Assembly (NCBI GenBank): GCA_030668045.1
Contig: DAOUUR010000089.1
Span: 1 to 7,871, forward strand
DNA: 7,871 nt
DNA from: a bacterium
GTDB taxonomy: Bacteria; Zixibacteria; MSB-5A5; GN15; FEB-12
Direction of reading: 5' to 3'
Part shown: positions 1 to 5,676 of the stretch, in pieces
How the letters are laid out: each line of letters starts with the position of its first letter
Position numbering within the stretch: the stretch's first letter is position 1
Notes under the pieces: generated by a model
What the model was told of the DNA's origin: nothing
Seen by the model: only the letters and a program-made list of their open reading frames with translations
Databases searched by the model: none
Made by a program: the position numbers and the translations under genes

Positions 1-123
1 GCCGTGGCGTGCGTGCGGATGGCCCTGAGAGCTTCCTGTAAAGCCACCCAATATCTCTATAACATCACACTTGATCGTATGATCACGCCCATATTGCAAA
101 GGATAAATCTGTCTGAAACTTGA
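1..123 (+). other. Open frame running in from the left edge; possible 3' end of a convergent gene
   Basis: Frame 1 of the plus strand is open from the window edge for 40 codons and ends in TGA at 121-123. The peptide reads plausibly, with a stretch LYNITLDRMITPILQR near its end, but I recognise no family. If real, it would be the C-terminus of a gene converging on the membrane/TPR gene. A minus-strand frame is also open from 147 to the edge without an obvious start, so both are weak and at most one is likely to be coding. The stretch from 124 to 261 holds nothing I can call beyond a short GC-rich inverted repeat around 235-248 (GGCAG..CTGCC on the minus strand) just after the membrane gene's stop. 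That repeat has no T tract and is too tight to call a terminator. Confidence 0.2.
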
Positions 124-261
124 AGGAGAATCGGAAAGACTACCAACTCACCACGCCTGGAGCAAAAAAATATCAAACGAACCCATTTCCTCACAAACCG
201 CTGTCTGGGAAGCAGTACCAGGGAATTTGTGGGCGGCAGCCCTGCCACATGATGAGTCGCG

Positions 262-2313
262 CTACTTTCCCACAGGCTGGGCCAACTGAGGGTATCGATC
301 CCTCAATCCGATCAAGAAAGTGCTGTCCTCACCCTTGTTGATTGCGATTTCAAAAGCGTTGATAGCTTGTTCAAATTGTTTGCGCTTGAGATATTCCATA
401 CCCAACTCGCGAGCCGTTTGCGATGGTGCATCATCTTCTAAAGCAACCTCGGCGAGACAGGAAAGATAATTCTCCTCATCACCGAGGCACCGGTAGCTCT
501 GAGCAAGCAGGTACCGTGCGGCCGACAAAGTGCTGTCCAGATCGAGCGTGCGGCGGCAAAACAGTTTGGCCTCATCGCATCGTTGGAGCGTGAGACAGGC
601 ACGACCGAGCGCGAAAGTGACTTCTTTCTCGTTGGGGTTGAGACCGTAAGCAACTTTGAGGTAGACGACAGCGCTGTCGGGATACCCCAGATCGTTGTAA
701 CACAACCCCAGACCTTTGTTGGCCGGGTAGTGGGCCGGATTTAGTTCCAGTGCTTGATAGAGAGACCGAAGGGCTTCCCCTGAACGATTTTGCGCAAAGA
801 GTTGCCGGGCTTGTTCTATCAGCCTTTCTTCAGGAAAATCACGCCCTCTCTTTTCTGCTTCGGCCCGAGCCAGATCCGGTTGACCGGTCTGCTCGTAATA
901 ATCAATCAGAAGAGTTCTGGCGAAATTGTTCCGGGTTCGATCAAGAGCAAAGTAGTTGTTGAGGTGGGCGATAGATAATTCTGGTTCGATCTGACTACCG
1001 AGGCGGGGTCCAAGCATCAGCGCGCTCAAGGCGATAGCCAGCACAGCGGTCAAACGTCGTCTAATCGTTTCTTTGTCGCTCCGCAGAAGTACAAGATAAA
1101 ATCCGGCGGCCATCGGCAAGCCGCAAAATGAGAGAAGGTCCCAGTCGCGGGCCATGCCGAGACGCGGATCGACGAGGGACACGATGCCCAGGCAGGGGAG
1201 CAACAGAAACATCAGAAAGCGAATATCCGGGTTGCGCCAGAGATCGTTCAACCGGCCTCGGAAAAAACAAAAAATAAGAAGCAGCCCCGGCAACAGAAGA
1301 AGTAGCAAGTTGGGGATGTCTATCAGATGGGATGCTGAGAAAAGAGTGTAACCGTCAACTGCAAGACGGCTGTTCGTCAGCGGCAGAATTGAAAAGCGGA
1401 AGAAATCACTGGTCGCATAGAGATAGACAAAGATAGCGGCTAGTGATGCTATAGGAACGATGATCAGAGATAGTCTCACCGCTCTGGGAATGCTTGCCAG
1501 TGAGCGCCGGGTTTTCTCACCGGTAAGTATCAGGTAAATTGCCGATGGTATCAGCGCGACAGCGAAGACATGAAATAGTAACGCCGTGCCCAGCATGGGA
1601 AGGACAACCCACCGCCCGATCTTCCCCTGTGATACGAGCAGTCCGATGAGGGTATAGATTCCGACCATGGTGACGAACAGCGAGTAGTTTTCGACATATC
1701 CAAAATAAAGCAGCATCCAACCACCGGTTGCCATACCGAACCAAAATATCAGACGCGATGCCGTCTGTACAAACAGCCGCATCGTCAACAACGTCAGAGT
1801 GACAAGATAGATCAGGCCGGCACCAATCGACACTATCCGGTAGGTCAAGAGCGCTCTCGCCTCCGGTTCACCTTTGAGCAATTGGTAGAGCCATTGATGA
1901 ATCTGAGATTCACCGAAATTATGATATTTCACCGGCGTATTACCCGTAGTCAGGTAGGCCATCAGTTGGTATCCGTCACCGAGGAAATGTGTCTTGACAC
2001 TGAAGATTACAAACAATGCCGTGAATACTGCCGAGAGAATCAGTCCGACAATCAGAAAAGTAGAGTTGTTGGTTCCATTGAGATTCTGGTCAGGTTGTTC
2101 CGAGCTAATTCTTTTCAGGATGTACCAGGCTATCGGACCGATCATCAAACCAATTGCCAACAACGCCAGTGACACCCCGGTCGGATAATAGGCCCAGAAA
2201 TTTATTCCCCAGAGTCGATGTTCAGGGACAAAAGAGGCAATCAGGAAAAGGATGAGAGTCGAGCAGTAGATGATGATTGGTGTGCGTGGAATCGCTTTGT
2301 TCAGTCTGCTCAC
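262..2313 (-). CDS. Polytopic membrane protein with C-terminal TPR domain, possible GT-C-type glycosyltransferase
   Basis: A 683-residue protein in two parts. Residues 1-436 hold about 12 hydrophobic segments (roughly 13-30, 43-67, 84-105, 155-180, 187-206, 208-228, 235-262, 280-301, 333-352, 365-380, 395-410, 418-436). Residues about 497-660 are TPR-like helix pairs with typical spacing: repeats near 499-525 (ending ALELNP), 526-559 (ending YGLNP), 560-593 and 597-622, and a last one near 631-660 (EQAINAFEIAI). Conserved-looking polar motifs sit between membrane segments: FLGDGYQL at 110-117, FGYVENY at 204-210 and GMARDWDLLS at 386-395. An acidic motif in an early loop of a many-span protein recalls lipid-linked-sugar (GT-C) glycosyltransferases. 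That is inference only; the protein could equally be a scaffold or assembly factor. The start is GTG at 2313, supported by GAGGA nine bases upstream. It sits 154 nt beyond the isomerase, behind its own candidate promoter, and so may be transcribed separately. The substrate is unknown. Confidence 0.88.
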   Translation of the reverse strand: MSRLNKAIPRTPIIIYCSTLILFLIASFVPEHRLWGINFWAYYPTGVSLALLAIGLMIGPIAWYILKRISSEQPDQNLNGTNNSTFLIVGLILSAVFTALFVIFSVKTHFLGDGYQLMAYLTTGNTPVKYHNFGESQIHQWLYQLLKGEPEARALLTYRIVSIGAGLIYLVTLTLLTMRLFVQTASRLIFWFGMATGGWMLLYFGYVENYSLFVTMVGIYTLIGLLVSQGKIGRWVVLPMLGTALLFHVFAVALIPSAIYLILTGEKTRRSLASIPRAVRLSLIIVPIASLAAIFVYLYATSDFFRFSILPLTNSRLAVDGYTLFSASHLIDIPNLLLLLLPGLLLIFCFFRGRLNDLWRNPDIRFLMFLLLPCLGIVSLVDPRLGMARDWDLLSFCGLPMAAGFYLVLLRSDKETIRRRLTAVLAIALSALMLGPRLGSQIEPELSIAHLNNYFALDRTRNNFARTLLIDYYEQTGQPDLARAEAEKRGRDFPEERLIEQARQLFAQNRSGEALRSLYQALELNPAHYPANKGLGLCYNDLGYPDSAVVYLKVAYGLNPNEKEVTFALGRACLTLQRCDEAKLFCRRTLDLDSTLSAARYLLAQSYRCLGDEENYLSCLAEVALEDDAPSQTARELGMEYLKRKQFEQAINAFEIAINKGEDSTFLIGLRDRYPQLAQPVGK

Positions 2314-2322
2314 AGAAAAAAA

Positions 2323-2327
2323 TCCTC
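2323..2327 (-). promoter_or_regulatory. Ribosome binding site supporting the GTG start of the membrane/TPR gene
   Basis: The minus strand reads GAGGA here, nine bases before the GTG at 2313. No in-frame ATG lies nearby apart from internal ones, so this site decides the start. The spacing is slightly long, and the intervening bases are nearly all T. Confidence 0.55.
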
Positions 2328-2338
2328 GTTTCGCAGAT

Positions 2339-2367
2339 AAGATAGACTACCGCAGTCGAGAATTCAA
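2339..2367 (-). promoter_or_regulatory. Candidate sigma-70-type promoter for the membrane/TPR gene
   Basis: On the minus strand, TTGAAT (2367-2362) is followed after exactly 17 bases by TATCTT (2344-2339). Each hexamer matches four of six consensus positions. It lies after the hairpin that follows the isomerase gene and gives a leader of about 20 nt that would include the GAGGA ribosome site. The position and 17-bp spacing are favourable, but matches of this quality arise by chance. Confidence 0.35.
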
Positions 2368-2413
2368 GTGTTGGCTTGATGTGATGATAGGTCGATCAGA
2401 GCGCTCAGCCAAA

Positions 2414-2437
2414 CAGCCCGCCAGTGATGGCGGGCTG
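2414..2437 (-). terminator. GC-rich hairpin after the isomerase gene, probable terminator
   Basis: A perfect inverted repeat CAGCCCGCC / GGCGGGCTG surrounds six bases. The first and last loop bases also pair, giving a 10-bp stem with a four-base loop. It begins about 30 nt past the isomerase stop codon on the minus strand. Only TTT follows the stem on that strand, so the U tract is weak: it may be a leaky or partly factor-dependent terminator, or an mRNA 3'-end stabiliser. The plus strand has no T run after the stem at all, so I assign it to the minus-strand transcript. Confidence 0.6.
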
Positions 2438-2467
2438 CTGGTAAACATCTGTGGCTTTGGACCGGCG

Positions 2468-3550
2468 TTAGACCGGGGCACCTTTGCCGGAGAGGAATTT
2501 CTTGAGGTCCTCAATGACCGCTACCGGCGTGGGGTCCTCCTCATTCAGGATGGCCAGATAGTAGGAGACAAAATCGCCCAGCTGAATGAGTTGGAACGTT
2601 CTCTGCAGAGCCGTTTCTCCTTTGGAGTGAACCTCAATGATATCTACTTCGCGTGCCTGAAGCATGTCTCTGACGAAGTTCATCCGCTGGCGGATCTGAT
2701 GGTGATCTTCGGTATCTCGCAGCATGATGACAACCAGGTCTTCCTTGTGTTCCTCGATAGGTTCCGACCAGCCGACCAGTTCGTTGTGGTTGAACTCGGG
2801 AAACTGATTTGCGAAGGCGAGGATTTTCGAATTCTCACAGATCTGCCCTTTCCATCGGACGCCGACAACGTCGGTGAGGGCCGGACCGGTGTATATGATC
2901 GGGATTTTTCCGTGCATCCTCTCGGCCAATTGTTTGGCGAGATTCATCTTGACCGGTTGATCCTCGATCAGGCCATCGCGGAATTCCTTCAACTTCTCAA
3001 TCGTTGCGGTGATTTCTTCGGCCACATTCTTGATCAGCCCGATTTTCTCCAGGAAGACCAGCACCGGCACGAAAGAATGTCCCAGTGCGGCCCGAGGCTG
3101 CAAGCCCGAAGGTATAATCGCCAACGGGATGTCATTTATCTCCGCTACTTCCTGAAGCATGCCGCCGGTGCTAACCGCTGCAATCATCGATTTGCGGCTG
3201 ATGGCATCATCGACCGCCGAGAGAGTTTCTTCGGTATTGCCGCTGTAGGATGATGCTATCACCAGAGTTTCATCATCAACATATTCCGGTAGATTGTAAT
3301 GTCGGCAAACCTGAAACGGTACCAGCAATACAGTGGAAAGGTAGGAGCGGATCAAATCTGCCCCAATGGCGGAGCCACCCATGCCAACAGCGACGATGTT
3401 CTTGATGTCGGCGAAGTCGTCAGCACCGGTACGCCACTTTCGGCCAATTTCAAGGGCGGCCGCCATCTGCTCAGGCAGATCGAAAATGGCGTTATACATG
3501 TTGCCAGGATCAAGTGCTCTTATGTTGTCCAGATCGTTCAGTACGCTCAA
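2468..3550 (-). CDS. Bifunctional phosphoglucose/phosphomannose isomerase (SIS family)
   Basis: This 360-residue protein should interconvert glucose-6-phosphate or mannose-6-phosphate with fructose-6-phosphate in the cytoplasm, linking glycolysis to mannose-nucleotide supply. The N-terminal SIS domain carries AVGMGGSAIG (54-63) and the phosphate-binding loop ASSYSGNTEET (99-109). Further along are GLQPRAALGHS (149-159), KGQICENSK (234-242), FPEFNHNELVGW (250-261) and a C-terminal helix VIEDLKKFL (345-353). By comparison with the crenarchaeal enzyme, R153, E239, H255 and K350 are the likely catalytic residues. It is much shorter than classical Pgi and unrelated to type I metal-dependent ManA. 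The start is TTG at 3550: AAGGGA lies seven bases upstream, the enzyme I stop codon lies in the same frame 18 nt upstream, and the first in-frame ATG would remove 17 residues. It is co-directional with ptsI and is probably co-transcribed. Confidence 0.93.
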   Translation of the reverse strand: MSVLNDLDNIRALDPGNMYNAIFDLPEQMAAALEIGRKWRTGADDFADIKNIVAVGMGGSAIGADLIRSYLSTVLLVPFQVCRHYNLPEYVDDETLVIASSYSGNTEETLSAVDDAISRKSMIAAVSTGGMLQEVAEINDIPLAIIPSGLQPRAALGHSFVPVLVFLEKIGLIKNVAEEITATIEKLKEFRDGLIEDQPVKMNLAKQLAERMHGKIPIIYTGPALTDVVGVRWKGQICENSKILAFANQFPEFNHNELVGWSEPIEEHKEDLVVIMLRDTEDHHQIRQRMNFVRDMLQAREVDIIEVHSKGETALQRTFQLIQLGDFVSYYLAILNEEDPTPVAVIEDLKKFLSGKGAPV

Positions 3551-3557
3551 TTTTCTA

Positions 3558-3563
3558 TCCCTT
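3558..3563 (-). promoter_or_regulatory. Ribosome binding site fixing the TTG start of the isomerase gene
   Basis: The minus strand reads AAGGGA, seven bases before the TTG at 3550, inside the 18-nt spacer after the ptsI stop. Good sequence and spacing make the TTG start credible despite the rare codon. Confidence 0.6.
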
Positions 3564-3568
3564 ATATA

Positions 3569-5317
3569 TTAGTTTCTTGTCTCATTTACGGCAGCTTGAA
3601 ATCGCTCCAGCTTGGAGATAACAGCGTTCGGTGATCCACTGGAGAGGACCGATGGCACCATCAGTTCCACCAGTTTGGAGTCAATCTTGCGAATCGCGCG
3701 ACAGAGGTCAACAATCCGACCAGGGTGGACCGAGAGCATGCCAATGTCCATACCCACAAACAGAGGCAGGCCGAGAAGATCACCGGCGATTTCACCACAG
3801 ATAGTGACTGGGATTCCACGTTTCCGGCATCCATCGACCGTCATCTTGATCAAGTTGAGGACGGCAGGATGGAATGAATTGTACAGGTAAGCAATGCGAC
3901 TGTTCATACGATCAGCGGCCAGCGTGTATTGAGTCAGATCGTTGGTACCAATCGACATGAAATCAACTTTCGTTGCCAGTGTTTCGGCAGTCATCGCCGC
4001 AGAGGGAACTTCAATCATAATGCCGACTTCGATATCAGCGTCAAAATCGATTCCTTCCTGCCGTAACTTGAACTTTACCTGCGAGATCATGCGTCGGGCT
4101 TTTTCCACCTCACTCAGTTCGGTAATCATCGGCAGCAGAATCTTTATGTTCATTCGTGTCGAGGCCCGAAGAATAGCCCGTATTTGCGTCTTGAATACAT
4201 TTTTCATGCCAAGCATCGGTCTGATACCACGCCAACCGAGAGCGGGGTTGTCCTCGTTAGTCCAGACTGTATCAGGTGAGAGCTTATCATAGCCGAGATC
4301 GAACGTTCGGAGCACTACGCTGGTGCTGGCGAATTTCTCGGCGATCTGATCGTAATACTGGTACTGAGTTTCCTCGTCGGGAAACGAAGACTGAGCCAGA
4401 AAGAGAAATTCGGTGCGGTAGAGACCAACAGGTACTTTCCGCTCGGAGAGGATGTCGTCAGCTGGACCTGGGAGCGACAGGTTGGCACCAATCTCGATCT
4501 CTTTGCCATCTTTGGTAAGCGGCGGGATCTGCGGCAATTTTCTAATCCGGCGTATGAGAGCGGGACCGTGTCGTTTTTTGAGACGTTGATGCTCCTGCCA
4601 GTCTTCTTCCGACGGATGTATAATTATCGTGCCGGCAGAGCCGTCCAGAATGAGCTGGCAGCCATCGGGGATCCGTGTCCAGACACTATCAACTACTGCC
4701 ACCGGCAACATCAAACCGCGAGCGATCAAGGCCATGTGAGAGTCAGCTCCACCTTCGGAAGAAACAAAACCGATAGCTCGACGCTGACGATAGACCAGGA
4801 TGTCTCCGGGAGTGAAGCATTTCCCCACCAGTATTGTGTTGGCAGAAAGTTTTCCGAGAGTCTGATCGCGGCCGATCAGATGAGAAAGAACTTTTTTGGT
4901 AACAGCTTCAACATCTTGGGCCATTTGGCGCATGTACGGATCGGTGGAGCTTCGCAGCGGGTTGACGGTTTCGTGGACGAGCGAATTATAGATAGAACCG
5001 GCGTTGCGACGGAGTTTCGAAATTTCTGATTTGACCCGATTGAGGAACTCAAAATCGCTGGCGATCAGAAGCTGAGCTTCAAATATCTTGGCAACCGGCC
5101 CCCCGGCCTTTTTGCCAGCCGAATCCCGTAGCTGGCGAAGTTCGGCAACAGTTTTTTCAACGGCCCGTTCCAGCGCGGCAATTTCACTCTTGACGCCTGC
5201 GGATGTGATGGAGAACTCGGGAATGTCGGCTCTGCCCGGTACAAGTATCCGAGCCTGGCCAAGCGCAATTCCGCCCGCGATAGGGGTTCCTTTAATGACA
5301 GTACGTTTTTCGATCAT
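3569..5317 (-). CDS. ptsI: Phosphoenolpyruvate-protein phosphotransferase (PTS enzyme I)
   Basis: This cytoplasmic enzyme takes phosphate from phosphoenolpyruvate onto its own histidine and passes it to HPr, whose gene lies just upstream. It has 582 residues from the ATG at 5317, close to the usual 570-590. The N-terminal half contains the HPr-binding helical region and the phospho-histidine motif SEGGADSHMALIAR, with the active histidine near residue 194. The C-terminal PEP-binding barrel shows GLYRTEFLF (Arg near 301), RTFDLGYDKL (Arg near 337), GIMIEVPSAA (Glu near 436), GTNDLTQY (Asn-Asp near 459-460) and TICGEIAGD (catalytic Cys near 507). The histidine motif departs from the usual pattern (Asp in place of Thr two residues before His, Met after it), and the usual GGDK is GYDK. 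The frame is also open four codons further, to a TTG at 5329 directly after an in-frame TGA. Neither start has a clear ribosome site; I prefer ATG because it gives the family-like N-terminus. Confidence 0.95.
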   Translation of the reverse strand: MIEKRTVIKGTPIAGGIALGQARILVPGRADIPEFSITSAGVKSEIAALERAVEKTVAELRQLRDSAGKKAGGPVAKIFEAQLLIASDFEFLNRVKSEISKLRRNAGSIYNSLVHETVNPLRSSTDPYMRQMAQDVEAVTKKVLSHLIGRDQTLGKLSANTILVGKCFTPGDILVYRQRRAIGFVSSEGGADSHMALIARGLMLPVAVVDSVWTRIPDGCQLILDGSAGTIIIHPSEEDWQEHQRLKKRHGPALIRRIRKLPQIPPLTKDGKEIEIGANLSLPGPADDILSERKVPVGLYRTEFLFLAQSSFPDEETQYQYYDQIAEKFASTSVVLRTFDLGYDKLSPDTVWTNEDNPALGWRGIRPMLGMKNVFKTQIRAILRASTRMNIKILLPMITELSEVEKARRMISQVKFKLRQEGIDFDADIEVGIMIEVPSAAMTAETLATKVDFMSIGTNDLTQYTLAADRMNSRIAYLYNSFHPAVLNLIKMTVDGCRKRGIPVTICGEIAGDLLGLPLFVGMDIGMLSVHPGRIVDLCRAIRKIDSKLVELMVPSVLSSGSPNAVISKLERFQAAVNETRN

Positions 5318-5347
5318 AGGCAGGGCCAATCACTTACAAGCGCACAT

Positions 5348-5366
5348 CTCCCTGGTTAGTAGGGAG
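5348..5366 (-). promoter_or_regulatory. Short hairpin in the leader just upstream of ptsI
   Basis: A perfect 6-bp inverted repeat, CTCCCT / AGGGAG, flanks a seven-base loop and ends about 30 nt before the ptsI ATG. On the minus strand the second arm is a purine-rich Shine-Dalgarno-like sequence, directly followed by a tiny frame ATG-TGC-GCT-TGT-AAG-TGA that stops right at the alternative TTG start. No T tract follows, so it is not a standard terminator. It could hide a ribosome site or mark the mRNA leader. The stem is short enough to be chance. Confidence 0.3.
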
Positions 5367-5406
5367 TGAAAATAGTAACGTCAGGGGGGGAATGGCAAGC
5401 TTTATA

Positions 5407-5676
5407 TCAGTCGGTCTCGTTAAAACCGGAGCGTATCACCTTGCAGATTGCCTCAAGGGCCTCTTTTTCGTCCGGCCCGTCGACTTCCACTATCAACTCC
5501 GAGCCTTTTTCAGCCGCCAGCATCATTACACCCATGATTGATTTGCCGTTGACCCGAACATTTTCCTTGGTAAAAAACACTTCCGACTGCCACGCCGATG
5601 TTGCCGTAACCAGCATAGCCGAGGGTCGGGCATGGAGACCAAACTTGTTGACAATCCGGACTGTCGCGGTAATCAC
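5407..5676 (-). CDS. ptsH: HPr, phosphocarrier protein of the PTS
   Basis: This 89-residue protein, the normal size for HPr, carries phosphate from enzyme I to PTS permeases or regulatory targets in the cytoplasm. The active site NKFGLHARPSA places the phosphorylated histidine exactly at position 15. VNGKSIMGVMML places a serine exactly at position 46, the site used by HPr kinase/phosphorylase in organisms that have that enzyme. The C-terminal EKGSELIVEVDGPDEKEALEAI is typical of the fold. The start is GTG at 5676, with AGAGGA six bases upstream; it shares the bases GTGA with the dprA stop codon, so translation is probably coupled. ptsI follows after about 80-90 nt. No HPr kinase or EII gene is visible in the window. 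Confidence 0.96.
   Translation of the reverse strand: MITATVRIVNKFGLHARPSAMLVTATSAWQSEVFFTKENVRVNGKSIMGVMMLAAEKGSELIVEVDGPDEKEALEAICKVIRSGFNETD

Noticed and set aside
57..248. A 63-codon minus-strand frame downstream of the membrane gene
   Set aside because: No ribosome site, no recognisable motif, and the composition (runs of Phe, Leu, Arg) does not look like a conserved small protein.
120..341. A 73-codon plus-strand frame beginning beside AAGGAGA
   Set aside because: The Shine-Dalgarno-like sequence lies after, not before, the start codon, and the frame runs into the 3' end of the membrane gene on the other strand.
2399..2406. 8-bp palindrome GAGCGCTC next to the terminator hairpin
   Set aside because: Too short to call an operator; no second copy was noticed in the window.
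2270..3253. A 327-codon open frame on the plus strand
   Set aside because: It lies antisense to the isomerase gene, whose catalytic motifs are all intact on the minus strand, and runs back over the hairpin and candidate promoter. The product is rich in Asp, Leu, Arg and Phe, as expected for an antisense shadow, and no family is recognisable.
4568..5029. A 153-codon plus-strand open frame
   Set aside because: Entirely antisense to ptsI, including its phospho-histidine region, with no recognisable motif and no ribosome site.
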